From: Ampelomyces quisqualis
Taxonomy: Eukaryota; Ascomycota; Dothideomycetes; Pleosporales; Phaeosphaeriaceae
Direction: 5' to 3'
Assembly (NCBI GenBank): GCA_018398575.1
Contig: JAGTXZ010000010.1
Coordinates: forward strand, 806,001 to 870,000
Length of the DNA: 64,000 nucleotides
In this document: positions 1 through 12,601 of the stretch, piece after piece
Layout: every line of letters starts with the position of its first letter
Position numbering within the stretch: the stretch's first letter is position 1
Translations under genes and position numbers: made by a program
Notes under the pieces: model-generated
What the model was told of the DNA's origin: nothing
Seen by the model: only the letters and a program-made list of their open reading frames with translations
Databases searched by the model: none

Positions 1-1029
1 TAACAAAGCTAACATTTTAGTACTAAAGGATACCTATAACAATAATATAGATAATATTCTAGCTAACTATACAAAAGAGAAGTAAGATTGCTATAATACG
101 CTTATAGATAATTATAATAACAAAGAAAAGGAGAAGGCAAACTGCTTAATAGAAAAGAATAGAAAGAAGAATGTTAAAAAGAAAGGAAAAGTCTTATACA
201 AAGATACTAATAATATAAGTAGGTCTAAATATAATATAATATATAATAACTTGCATAGAGTACTATCTATATACGCGTGCGTAAAGCATTAGGTAAGGTA
301 AAAGATATTTTGCTAAAAGAGTATAGATATATAGATAAACTTATACTAAAATACCTTTATAAGGCAGATAAACAGCTATAGTTTAAGAACTATAGAGATA
401 GCTAGAGTATTGTAGCAGAAGACGCATAGAAAGAATTTTTAATACAGGCCTATAATATTACAATTAAAGGTAACATACTTAACGTAATTGCCTTAACTAA
501 AGAAGAATAGCGACTAGAACTAGATAAGTGCAATAGGTTAGTATAACAGTATAAAAAAGAAATAGAGTGTTATTAAGTAGTTGTAAATAGTAGGCGTAGC
601 AAATGTTATAATAACTTAATATACTTTTACTAGTATAACGCGTAAATACTGTTAGGTTAGCCTTAATATAACGCAATAGTGTAGACTACTATAGCAGATA
701 GTGCAGCACTAGCAGAAACAGCATATAATTTTAATATAACTAACTAACAAGATAGTTACTACTCTGCAAGTAGTAGTAGTAGTTATAGCCTTCTATATAT
801 AAAGCGCGTTGTGTACCTACTAACGCGTACCCTATAGAACGTTAAGCCTAGTAGCTGTGTTTAGGCTAGCCTTCTTTTAAGAGAGTATAATCTAACTATA
901 CTATATTTAATTAAAAAGCCTATATAACTAGACAAAGAGAACTAGCTTAGTTAGCCTACGCTACAAGAGTATAAAGATACAGGTAGCTAGCTGCAGTATA
1001 TAGTTCTACTAGTACTATAGTACTTAACA
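1..1029 (+). other. RIP-degraded unassigned repeat
   Basis: AT-rich, stop-riddled sequence. Read on the plus strand with TAG/TAA taken as mutated CAG/TGG/CAA, a long coding-like frame runs from about 150 to 1000, rich in Lys, Leu and Tyr. I do not recognise a domain in it. The density of TpA and the lack of open frames match the other RIP-treated repeats in the window, so this is probably a piece of a further transposon that starts outside the window. Confidence 0.5.
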
Positions 1030-1252
1030 GTTCTTAACTGTTAAATCTAGTAACACTAGCAACACTAGCAATACTAGTAACATAAGTAATATAGGTAATA
1101 CAAGCAACTTACTATTAGGTTGCTATTAGGTTGCTAGCAACTAAAAGTAAGTAGAGTAACTTTAGCAAATTGTCTAGTAGATAGTATTACTATTAGGCAG
1201 CTGCAGGTCGCCGCAACTAAGCCAACCAGACAAATCTTAATTTTTCCCAACG
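1030..1252 (-). mobile_element. Partial copy of TIR element (third copy)
   Basis: The right end at 1252 is the terminal inverted repeat of the element also found at 2316-3155 and 9878-10731, here in opposite orientation, followed by the TA target dinucleotide at 1253-1254. About 200 bp match the start of the full copies, including the GTTGCTAGT-like tandem units. The left end is not clear; near 1020-1045 a stretch like the other end of the element appears, so this may be an internally deleted copy. Its terminus is CGTTGGGAAAAATT, less RIP-mutated than the CGTTAGG of the full copies. Confidence 0.65.
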
Positions 1253-1254
1253 TA

Positions 1255-4200
1255 TTAGTTTTATAAAAGAGATTAGCACTTAACCTACTAGACTATATTA
1301 TTTAGAAGAAAGGCTTTCTAAACTACTAGTGTTTAGGTAAACGCTGTAGTTGCAAAGAATAAACTAAAGTGTAGTCTTTGTTTATTACTATAGAGTTGTT
1401 TTTATATTAATTAATATAGTTTAGGAACTAACACTAGTATATACGTTTAAAGTCTAGTCTTTGTATATTCTTCTAGGTGTTATTAGTAGTGCGCTGTAAT
1501 AAACTTATATAATAAACATAGTTTCTACCTTATATATAGTAAGCTTCTAAGAAAAATTAAGAATAGTTATAATATTATAAAGATATTCTTATTCCTTATC
1601 TATGCGTAAATAATACTTTAATAACTTCTTCTTACCTTTCTCTACTACTGCCTTTACTATAGCTAGCTACTTCTTATAATAGCTAGTCTTATTATTCTTT
1701 TTAGATAGCTTAGTTGTTATTTAATCTAGAAAGTTAAAAAGTCTATTATATATTAACTAGATATACAGGGCCTAAGGTGTGTTACTTTTACTAATTCTAT
1801 TAGTAGCTTTTTTAAAGTTTACTAGTATACGTGTTATTACTCTAAGGTATAACTACTTAGCAGGTGCTAGCTAAAGCCTTTTAAGGTTCTTAAAGTCTGT
1901 AACTATATTATTATCTTGTAAATTACTACTACTACCTTGCAGAGCCTTATTAAGTGTAATTTCTTACTCTAGCTACTTGTTAATATAAGTAGCTAGAGAG
2001 TAGGCGCGCTTGCATATATTATAGGTTAAATTCTACCTAGTTTTAATATCTTAGATTATACAAAGTTAATTTTTTAGTAGTATATTAGATTATACCTTTA
2101 GAAATTGTTTAAAATGTTAAGAAGACAAATTAATAGCAATACAAATTGCCTAAATATAAAAGAAGCTTAGTGCGTAATAAAGAATTGTAATAAAGAGTGT
2201 AACATACCTTTTATAATAAGTTTAGCACTAATATACTATTATTAATCTAGTAAACGTAATAGCGTTGCAGCTACTAAGCCTCTTTAATCTTAAGTAAGGC
2301 TGTTAGCCTTAGGTACGTTAGGAAAATTTAAGATTAATCTAATTAGCCTAATTGCTGCAACTTGCAGCGGCCTAACAGCAATACTATCTACTAGACAATT
2401 TGCCAAAGTTACTCTACTTACTTCTAGTTGCTAGTAACCTAACAGTAACTTAACAGCAAGTTGGCTGTGTTGCCTGTGTTGCTAGTGTTGCTAGTGTTGC
2501 TAATGTTGCTAATTTTACTCACGTGACTGTATCGCTGTATATTTTAGATTACGTAGTTGTTTTAAAATATCAAAATATAGAGCAGAATCTCCTCTTTAAA
2601 ATGCACTATTCAGAATTTTGATAGCTAGTCTAGTTATTGAGATATAGCGCGTTGAAGTTATAAACTTTTTTAAAAAAACTTTAAGTATGTTCAACACAAT
2701 AGATCTACGCGCTTACACTACATTATATTAGATTTGATGTAAAGTAAAATCTGCAATTTAGTTACTTTTTCTTTAATAAAAAATATAATATATTATCTAG
2801 TTGAAGTGCTAGAGCTTTAGCGAAAACAAGCCTTAGCAAAGAACTTTAAAACTCTACAAAGTTCACTGCCTTGCATCTCAACAACAAGAGCAGCTATAAG
2901 AAATCTGAAAAGTACGTTTTAAATAGAAAATCACGCTCTATATTTTTGGTTTTTAGGATAATAACGTAATGGCGCGGGTGGGGCAGGTGGGTCCAGTGGA
3001 TTAGGTGGATCAATTTAAGTGTTTTAGGCTAATTAGGCAGCCAGAACAAATAGGGGACCCTAGGAACAGTTAAGTACAGTTAAGAACTGTCTGGTTAACT
3101 GTTCTAACAGTGTTGCAGATGTTGCTAACTCTAACAACGTTGAATTTTCCTAACATAGGCTATAATGTCTTGTACTACTAGGTTAATAATATAGGTAAGG
3201 TATAGTATAGTGTTTTCCTTTGCGTTCTAAAAAACCCTCTTATTAGCAAGATTGCTTTCTAAGCTTCTACTAAGAGTCTTGTTATTTAAAGCGTTATTAC
3301 AGGTAACTACTAGTAATTGTTTTAATATTTTTGTATTTTTAAGTACCTACATAGAATTAGTTACTATAGAAACTCTAGTGTACTGCCTACGCAAGGGTAT
3401 AAAATCTAATAGAACTTTTCTTATCTACTAACTTGTGTTAATATAATAGGCCTTAATAGCTAAAAAGCTTAAGTAGTTAGTATTAGACTAGGCGTTAAAG
3501 GTAATTAAGATTTTTGTTAACTTGCTAAGATTAGAAAGAAGGTTTTTAGTTACCTGCTTATATTATTCTTAGAGTATAAGAGTAAACTTATATTAGCTAG
3601 GTATAGTAGTATTAGGCTAGAAAAACTCTATAAAGTAGTAAAACAAAGGTTACTCTAATATTTAAAAGAACTAGTTCTTATTAAGAAGTACCTATACAAT
3701 TTCTAGTTTAAATTACTAGGTAGTAAACAGTTATAGAGGTTATAGACGTAATAGTATAACAAGTAAAAGATGCTGCCTTATATAGATAGATTCTGTAACA
3801 TTTCTATAACTATTAGGCTAAAGGTAGTTACTAAGGTATTTTATTCTTATATACTTATTAGTTAAGTGTTAAAGTACGTGCCTATAGTTTAAGCAATATA
3901 CGTATAGTTTGCTACTTTTAATATAAGCTTCTTTTCTAAATTAAGTCTATATTATTATAGAATATTTAGCTCTATTCTATTATAGATTAGAATTATTAGA
4001 GTCTTAGGCCTATAATGTGTTCTGTTACTAGGCATTCTATGCAGTATATATAGTAACATTATCTTAAATTAGCTACTTAAGAATAAAGACTGTTTTCTTA
4101 ATTCTAGACTTAAAGATTTAGAGGGCGTTAAGTATAAAATTGTAGAGTATTTTAGGCAGAATAGAGTATAAGTTGTCTAAGAGTAAGAGAAGGTTACTTA

Positions 4201-4500
4201 GGTCTATTTATGTAATAAAAAAATATAATAACTAAGTGTTAATGTTTTAAGAAAAAAGAGTAGTAAATTATAGTAATAATAGAATAGTAATACTATAGTG
4301 CAGTGTTACTTTAAGTAAGAAAGGTAGTTATTCTACTAGAAGCGTTATTTCTCTAGTTAGAAGGCAGATAGTAGAGCTAAAGTTTTAGGAATTAAGAAAT
4401 TAGGTTTTATAGTAGTAGCAAAATTTTTAGGTCTTAACTATATTAGGTAATAATATATAGCAAATTTAATTATACATATTACTTAGCGTCTAAACAGCTC
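1255..4500 (-). pseudogene. hAT-superfamily transposase relic (split)
   Basis: On the minus strand a transposase-like frame with many RIP-type stops runs from about 4500 down to 1255 and is split by the TIR element at 2316-3155. Removing that insertion plus one TA joins the frame. Recognisable hAT blocks are a T-x-N-N-A-x-N-N-x-T-L-x-R-x-L-E stretch near 3310-3260, a H/Y-I-I-N-L-x-V-Q-D-I block just before the insertion, and the hallmark K-T-R-(W)-N-x-T-Y-N-(M/I) near 2046-2015 with W read as a stop. The LKYY..D..Q.YL-like region and the TILNP-like segment typical of hAT enzymes follow near 1600-1560. Ends and terminal repeats of the host element were not located; the N-terminal border is approximate. 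Confidence 0.72.
2316..3155 (+). mobile_element. TIR element, copy 1 (840 bp, non-autonomous)
   Basis: Begins CGTTAGGAAAATT and ends AATTTTCCTAACA, so its ends are inverted repeats with one RIP-type change, and it is flanked by TA (2314-2315, 3156-3157). TA duplication and no coding frame suggest a non-autonomous Tc1/mariner-type element. Inside are tandem GTTGCTAGT units (about 2476-2514) and a G-rich block of GGGTGGGGCA-like units (about 2975-3010). It lies inside the hAT transposase relic. A full second copy is at 9878-10731. Confidence 0.85.
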
Positions 4501-5059
4501 TCTTAAGTGCTATTAGAAAACTCTTTCTAAGTGCTATTACTCTAATTCTTATTCTTTTTATCTTTATATTTATTAGGCAGTATTTTGTAGTATACCTCTA
4601 GCTCTTTACTAGAATCTTTAACTTCTTTTTTACATTTAGTATTATTGCGTCTCTTAACGTATAGCCTATTACTATAGAGCTCTAGAAGCTAATTAAAGTT
4701 AGAAGAGAGTGTAGGCTTACGCCTTCTAGTAGAATAGTTAGAATAAGTATGTAATAAAATAACGTAATAACCTTACTACTAATTCTAATTAGTAACTAAA
4801 GCTAACTTGTTAGGCGTTAGCTTATTATAAAGTTTAAGCTATTTAGCCTTAGCCTATAGTGTCTTAAAGCTATTTCTCTTAAGAAGGTGTAGCCTACAAG
4901 TATACTCCTTTTAGAGTATCTTTTCTACAGCTCTACTAGGCCTATAAACGCAGGTATAAGCTTAAGCTAACAATTTTTCTTACTTTAAGTCTAAAATTGC
5001 TAAAGAAAACTCTTTTATAACAATATTATAGGCGCATATATTAATTTTAATTTAGATAG
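4501..5059 (-). other. RIP-degraded minus-strand frame, host of gypsy A
   Basis: A coding-like minus-strand frame (Lys-, Leu- and Gln-rich) lies here. If gypsy A is removed with one copy of its GATAG duplication, the frame continues into 12889-13448, and if gypsy B is removed it continues past 20566. The product is not recognised. It may belong to the same old element as the hAT transposase downstream on this strand, or to a separate one. Confidence 0.45.
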
Positions 5060-5341
5060 TATAAGAATACTATAGCGTAGAGCTGTTAGTTGCGCAGTAA
5101 TGCGCCTGCACTACTATAACACTACTCTAGCTGTTATACACGTAGAACGCGTATAGCTGCCCTAGTGTCTTAATAGCGCTATACTAGCGTAGACCTAGTG
5201 TATTCTAGTTGTAAAAACATATATCTAGTTATAGCTACAAAAGAGCAGTTCTGCACTAAAGCTGTAGAATAAGAATTAACTTACTTCTATCTATACTACT
5301 ATTATTATCTTGTAACTTTGCTACTATACAAACCTCTTATA
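5060..5341 (+). repeat. 5' LTR of gypsy A
   Basis: 282 bp, starts TATAAGAATACTATAG where the 3' copy has TGTAAAGATACTATAG, ends CTTATA where the other has CTTACA. The differences are RIP-type transitions. Preceded by target duplication GATAG. Confidence 0.9.
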
Positions 5342-5399
5342 GTTTTAATTCCTCTACCTTGCAAAGAGATAGTAGCCTAGTTACCTAATAACAATAGAT

Positions 5400-8300
5400 T
5401 AGAATCTATCTCTAAACCTACTAAGGAAAAACACTTCTAATAAAGAAATAATAAGTAGTCTAGGTAAACGCTTAGCGCAGCTAAAGCGCTAGCGCTAAGA
5501 ACTTAAGAAGTAAGCTAAGATCTAGAATCTAAAGAAAAAAGTACGTTAATAAGAGTAATTACTAGTAGGTAAATAGCTTTTTCTAACTTCTAAACAGCTC
5601 TTAGGCGCTCCTAATAAAGTAGAACTAACCTCTCTTAGTAGACGCGACATGTCTCTACTAGCGCGACGCCTCTAACTTAACCTATTAGCGCTACTAGGAC
5701 GCAGGCTAAAGATTAAGAAAATCCTTGTTTTTAAAGGTAAGAGAGTTAGAAAGTATTAGGACTTTAAGGCTAGGCTATCTATTACCTTTTAATTAGACTT
5801 CTTAGCCTTCTAGCTTAAGGACTAAAAGATTACCTTTACTTTCTAGTACCTATAAACCACGTTTTAACAAATATAGATATAGAGGAAATAGAAAGATAAT
5901 AGTAAAACGCTAGCGTAGCGCAATATAATATCTTTTCTACTTAATTAGATTAAGAGCTCTATAAATAGAAAGCTTTAAGTTACTATATAGTATTAAAAGG
6001 TAGTCTAATAAGATAGCTAAACAGTAGATAAATTTGTAGCCTATCTATTAACGTTAGAAAATTAGGTAAACTTCTCTTATAAGTAGAAATACCTAATAAT
6101 ATACTTATATAGTAAACTCTGCCTAGAGATTAGAGTAGCCTTTTCTAATTACACTAAGTTCTCTACTACCTATAAGAAACTTGTTAAACGCGCTGTAACG
6201 CTTAAGAACAACTTGCGCTATAGTAGTAGTATACTATTACTATAATATTATATACATAAAATACCTAGTATAAGTAAAACCTTGCAGTCTAAACCTAACG
6301 CAATAGTTCTATAACGTTGTATTACTAGTACTATAAACCTAAGCCTAAAGCTAACTAACGCCTGCTACTACTGCAGCAAAATAGGCTATTAGGCTAGAAA
6401 GTGTAGATTAAGGCTTAACAGCTCCTCTTCTGTTACTAGCTTAAACTTAATATAAATAAAAAATAAGAAGGCCTAAAAGGACCTTTTCTCTTAACAGCCT
6501 AAGTTCTATTACAATAGAAGAATTGTATTAAAGTACTTAGAATACTGCGTAACAATAGCGCTACGCAGCCTACACAAATACTAATTAACTGTAGTATAGA
6601 ACTTAGCATAATTAACAAGAAAGTTACCTTACTTAAGAACTTCTCTTAGATTAACAGCGTAGCACTGCTAACTATCTGCCTACCTAACTTAAGCACAGTG
6701 CCTAGCTTCTATACTTATTAGGCCTATCTAATAATAAAGGATAACTAGAGTATTACTAAGTTCTTTACTACTATCTTATATAGGATTGCTAACGCAGCTT
6801 AACCTGTTATTTTAGAGTTACTAAGCCTAAAAGAGAGATGCGTTGTTATTAACTGCAAGTTAAAGCAGTAGTGCTACAAGCTTAACACTAATACAATAAG
6901 AGTTAAAGACACTAAAACTTTTATAAAATTTCTCTATAATAAGCTAAGTGTGTACGCAGTCCTAGTAGGTAGTCTATAATCCTTCTCTACTAAATACCTA
7001 TTGTAGCCTATTAAACTTAAGGACTTTAAAGACGTTGTAAATAGTAACGCTGCTAACGCGCTGCTGTAGTACTATAGAGGCAACTACGCTATTAAGCTAG
7101 AAGAAAGAGCTATAGCTCTATATAGGCTGCTCTATAACTTCTTACTAAAGGAGCTAAGTATACTGCGTAACTACTTAGCAACAGTATAAAGCTTAGGCTA
7201 GATCTAAGAAAGTATAAGCTCTATAGAAGCACCTATTCTATTTGTGCCTAAAAAGAATAGAACGTTACGCCTTTACGTAGACTATTAAGGCCTTAACTAA
7301 GTTACTAAGAAGAATAGATTAGCTCTGCTCTTAATTAGAAAGACTCTTAATTAGCTCTGTAGATTAGTAAAGTTTACTAAGCTTAATCTTAAGAACGCGT
7401 ATTACTAGATTAGGATCTAGTAAGGTAACAAATAGAAGACAGCGTTTTATATACAATACAGCTACTTTAAATATATAGTTATGCCTTTTAGGCAAACTAA
7501 CGCGCCTGCTATGTTTTAGAGGTATATTAACAGAGCCTTAGCCTTGTATTTAGATATCTTTTGTGTTATCTATTTTAATAATATCTTAATCTTTTCTTAA
7601 GAAGAAGAGAATTATTAGGAATAGGTAAGAAAAGTACTTGCTAAGCTAAAAGACTATAGTCTTTTTTGTTAACTTAAAGAAGTATATCTTTGCTACTAAC
7701 TAAGTTAAGTTCCTAGAGTTTATTATGCGCCTTAATAGCGTTATAATAGACCTAGAACAGGTTTGCGCAGTTATTAATTAGCCTACGCTAATATTCTTTA
7801 AGGATGTTTAAGTCTTCTTAGGCTTTGCAAACTTCTATTAACACTTTATACAAAGTTTCTTTGTTATTATTAGCTCTATTACTAATCTTCTAAAAGAATT
7901 AGTTTAAAAGAAGAAGTCTAGTCCTTTTAACTAGCCTAACGTAGTAGAGAAGGCAAAGCGCTAGCTATGTAACAGGTTTACAACTACGCTAGTCTTGCAG
8001 CACTATAACTATATACTTCTATCTAAGCTAGAAACTAATACCTCTATCTAAGAGGTAGTAGGTATCTTCTTCTAACTCTATCTAGATAGGAACTAGTACT
8101 CTGTAGCCTTCTAGTTAAGAAAGCTCTTACCTGTAGAAAGAAACTACTATACATATAACCTAGAGCTCCTTACTATTATTATAGTAGTATAGCACTAGCG
8201 TTACTACGTTAAGAGGCTAGCAGTTTAGTTAGAGATATAGACAGATATAATAACCTACGCAGCTTTATAGGCACGTTAACTCTGTTTAAGAAACAGGCTA

Positions 8301-11140
8301 GCTAGGCAATAAAGCTAGCTACTTATAACTTTAAGATTAAGCATTAGTCTAGAAAGACAAATCCTATAGATAGGCCTTTAAGGTAACCTGTAGACAATAG
8401 TAACACGCTAGATGTTTAACTATTAGACATGTTACTAGCACTGCAAAAAACATTATAGCTAGTAGAAACCTAAGCTAAGCTACTTAGTAAGAAACTAGTG
8501 TTAGTAAAAAGCTAGACAATAGCTTAATAGTAAGCAGGCACTTTACATCTTAATAAAGATATTTCTATAAGCCTAGCGCATAGCGTTAAGGCAATAGCTA
8601 TAAGCTATAGCTCTAATTAGAAGATTTCTAAGAGTAGACTAGTAATAACCTAAAGGGTTACGCAGTTACTAAGCCTAGCGCATAGTGTTAAGGTAATAGC
8701 TAAAAGCTACAGCCCTAATTAGAAGACTTCTAAGAGTAGACTAGTAATAGCCTAAAGAGTTATATAGTTATAAGTAAGAGCTATAGCTTTAGAGAAGTTA
8801 GCTTATAAAGAACTCTCTAAGTTCTTTTTTAAAATCTGTGTACAAGTATAACAGAATAACCTAGAAGTAGTTGCAATACGCAAGGACGTTAAATCCCTAG
8901 TGTCTACCTATTAAGGCGCTAGTAAACGCCTAAGGCACTAGAAGCTTAACGCTTTAGGTAGCCTTTAGTTTAAAAACTAATTATATATCTTACTAGAGCT
9001 AGCTCTTAAAGCTAAGCTCCTTAAGCTATATTATAACAATCTACTTACTAGCTATTTTAGGTAAGCTAAAACGCTTAAGCTTGTAGCCTAATACTACTAT
9101 TAGCCTAGGCTTAAAAAAGAGCTTAAGGAGTATATTAACTCTTACTTAGTGTGCTAAGGCACAAAGTTACTTAAGTAGCGCTCTACTAGTGTATTAAACG
9201 CGCTTCTCTAACCTTAAGAACTATAGTAAGAAATTATAATAGATTTTGTTATAGGCCTATTACCTGCTAAGCGCTACAGTGTTATATATAATATAATACT
9301 TATTATAGTTAATAGGTATACTAAAATAGCTAAGTATATCTCTATACAAAAAACAGTTACTACCTTATAGTTAGCAGATCTATTCTTAGAATATATTGTA
9401 TAATTCTTTAGCTTACCTAAAGGTATTATATTAGATTAAGAAAGTGTCTTTACTTTGTAGTTTTAAGTAGACTTCTACTTTATAGTAAAGGTAAAGCGCT
9501 AGCTTAGCACTGCCTTCTATCTGTAAACAGATAGCTAAATAGAATAACAAAATTAAACCTTAGAGCAATACTTAAGAGCTTTTGTAGGTAATTAACCTAA
9601 TAATTAGGTATACCTTCTATTACTAGCAGAATTTGTATATAATAATGCTAAATAAGCTACGTTAGAAATATCTCTATTCTTTGCCTACTATAGGTTCTAC
9701 CTGCACCTTAACTGTAAGCTAACAGCGCCTACTAAAGTTTCTAGCATTAGGTAAAGGTTACAAAAGCTTATATAAACTTAGGACGCTTTAGCTAATTACT
9801 AGTATAAAACTTTATAATATTAGAAGCAATATTACAATAAGAAACACAGGCCTTAAGAGTTTAAACCTAGAGATATACGTTAGGAAAATTTAAGATTAAT
9901 CTGATTAGCCTAATTGCTGCAACCTGCAGCGGCCTAACAGCAATACTGTCTACTAGACAATTTGCTAAAGTTGTCCTACTTACTTCTAGTTGCTAGCAAC
10001 CTAACAGCAACCTAACAGCAACCTAACAGAGTTGCCAGATCTGACAGAGTTGCTAGTGTCGCTAATGTTGCCAATTTTACTCACGTGACTGTATTGCTGT
10101 ATTTTTATAATTACGTAAGTAACCTAAAAATACAGAATATAGAGCGGAATTCCTTCTTTAAAATGCACTATTTAGAATTTTTCTAGCTGCTCTAGTTATT
10201 TAGATATAGCGCCTTAAAGTTATAATATTTAATTTGTTTTTCAAAAAAAACTCTAAGTTCGTTTAATGCAATAGATCTAGGCGCCTACTATATAATAATT
10301 AGGAATAGAATTATTCTAAAGTAAAATTAGCTGTTTAGTTACTATTTTTCTAAAAAAAAATATAATATATTATCTAATTAAAGTGCTAGAGCTTTAGCAA
10401 AAACAAGCCTTAGCAAAGAACATTAAAATCTACAAACTTTACTGCCTTGCATCTCAACAACAAGAGCAGCTATAAGAAATCTAAAAAGTGCGTTTTAAAG
10501 AGAAAATTAAGCTCTACATTTGAGGTTTTTAGGATAATAACGTAATAGCGCGGGTGGGGCAGGTGGGGCAAGTGGAGCGGGTAGAGCAGTTTAAGTGTTT
10601 CAGGCTAAATAGGCAGCCAGAACAAATAGGGGACTCTAGGGACAGTCAAGTACAGTTAAGAACTGTCTAGTTAACTGTTCTAATAGTGTCGCGGATGTCG
10701 CCAACTCTAACAACGTTGAATTTTCCTAACGTAATTCTCTTGTTAACAAAGTGTCTACGCCTACGCAGCGCTAGTAGAAAGCTATTACTATACTAGATAA
10801 GCTTCTTTCTAGTAGAAGAGCAAATTAGCTTATAAGCTTTTAGGATCTTACTCTTGTTGTATATAAGAATCTACCTAGTATTCTATACCTTCTTACTCTA
10901 GCTGTTTGTAGCTAGGAAGGAAGAAGAGTTAACTCTACCTAGGCCTATTAACCTAGATAATAGTAATAAGCTAGGGCAACACTATAAGGTTAAAGCTGTC
11001 TTAGTAAAGTAGCGTAACAAACGTTTAGTAAATTACCTAGTTAAATAGAAAGGCTAGCTACTAGAATATAACAAATAGGTTAATTAAAAAGACATAGATA
11101 AGTTACTTATAGAGAAGTATAACTAGAGAGAGAATTAATT
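5400..11140 (+). pseudogene. gag-pol of gypsy A, RIP-inactivated
   Basis: Plus-strand frame full of TAG/TAA codons. Visible blocks: a zinc knuckle near 6363-6408 with C-x2-C-x4-(H to Y)-x4-C; reverse transcriptase from about 7150, including a P-I-L-F-V-P-K-K block, a L-R-L-x-V-D-Y block and the active site at 7571-7582, where F-D-D is now F-N-N; RNase H around 8000-8250; integrase about 9240-9750 with a V-D-x-Y-T-K-like segment, an L-P-K-G-I block and a L-S-T-A-F block; then, after the TIR insertion, a chromodomain at about 10980-11110 with a Y-L-V-K-(W)-K-G core. Host silencing by RIP is inferred from the consistent TG/CA to TA changes. Confidence 0.88.
9878..10731 (+). mobile_element. TIR element, copy 2 (854 bp)
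   Basis: Starts CGTTAGGAAAATT and ends AATTTTCCTAACG, perfect inverted repeats, between TA dinucleotides (9876-9877, 10732-10733). Same tandem GTTGCTAGT-type units near 10040-10075 and G-rich GGGTGGGGCA-type units near 10552-10590 as copy 1. It sits inside the pol frame of gypsy A, so it moved after A inserted. No coding frame is visible, so movement would need a transposase from elsewhere. Confidence 0.88.
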
Positions 11141-11276
11141 ATTATTACAAATTAATATACAGAAGAAACAAAAGAAAAATAAATAAAAAAAAAATAAAAA
11201 AAAAATAGGCGCCTTAACAGCGCAACACTAGCGCCTAAGTAGCGCAGCTAGGTATAAAAGCTAGCTTACTCTAAGA

Positions 11277-12350
11277 AGTTTCTATTATCTATATCCTTAG
11301 GAATAAAAAACTTATCTCTATTACCCTTCTTATTCTCTCTCTTAACCTTTTCTATACTCTTCTACTCTTTTATAGTAACCTTACTTAGGTTGCCTAGTAG
11401 CTTATAAGTTACTAGTATTGTAGTAGCGCGCTGTAGGCGCTTTAGCTTACTCTTAGAGGTAGAGCGCTTAAAGATAGGCTGCCTAGATAGCTAAGACTTA
11501 GCTAGGCGTTTTCTAAGAGTCTTAGCTTTAGCCTTAGCCTTACTTTTACCCTTTCCTTTAGTAAAGAAGAGTAGAGAAGTAGGGCTCTAAGAAGAAGAAG
11601 TTTTATCTTTCTTTTTCTTCTGCTTCTTGCGCCTTTTAGAATTAGAGCTCTTGTTAGTATTAGCCTTTTTTAAATTAAGGTTAGAGTTAGACTACGCATT
11701 AGCCTTACTAAGTAGTAGTAGATTAGCCTAGACAATATTAGAATAACAGCGCAGCAACTGCAAGAAAGAAGAAAAATAACTTACTTAGGCCTATAGAAGA
11801 TTAAAGATACCTTCTACTATAGTAGAAAGGTAGTTAGTTGCCTTAACCTGTAAGATTTAGATCTTATTACCTTTAGGCTTATAGCAACTCCTAAACTTAA
11901 CCTTCTTACAAAGAAAAAGCTCTACTAAGGTAGTTTACTAGCGTAACGCTATCTTTTACGCGTTAACATCTAGGTTTACTTTAGCCTTATTAGTAGCAAA
12001 GCGCTACTGCTACTAGTATAAAGCATTCTAGCTCTTAATAAAACCTAGTAGTACTAGAGTACAAGACTTTTTTTTATAAGCGTACTTGTTACACTACAGG
12101 CTGCTAGAAACGTAGTTATACACTATACTATTAATCTTTAGACCTTTAGCATAACGTAGGTAAACTAGCTTAGCTAGCTTGTTATTAGGAATACTACTGC
12201 AGCAGGCAATAGGCGTAGCCTAAACACTAGGTTAGCAATATTACAATACTAGCATTATACTACTTATAGAGATAGTAGAAGTAGTAGGTAGTATAGGTAT
12301 AGTACTTATAGTAATTAATATAGAGGTAATAGAGTTGCACTAACAGTGTA
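11277..12350 (-). pseudogene. Antisense frame in 3' region of gypsy A
   Basis: Between the chromodomain and the 3' LTR of A, the minus strand has a coding-like frame of about 350 codons whose stops are mostly TAG/TAA of RIP type, while the plus strand has none that I can follow. At 12061-12093 the minus strand encodes C-N-K-Y-A-Y-K-K-K-S-C, that is C-x2-Y-x6-C, where Tyr could be a RIP-changed Cys. A very basic segment (KRRKKQKKKKDK) lies near 11640-11600 and further Lys-rich repeats follow. Function unknown; start and end are approximate. Compare the antisense frames of gypsy B, C and D. Confidence 0.5.
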
Positions 12351-12601
12351 GAGCTAGGTAATAATATAAGAATGTAATAATAGGTATTATAAAATAAGAA
12401 ATCTTAATATTAAGTTTGCTATATTACTACTATTACTATAGCTACTAGCTGCCTCTTAGATTTACTTAGAGTTTTAGTCTTAGTATAACAACAGCCTTAT
12501 AACAATAACGCTCTCTATAATAACAAACGTTTAGTATGCGCTAATAAGACCTAACGTTATATAAATTGCTAAGATAGTAATTCTAGAAAGAAGAGAATAA
12601 T

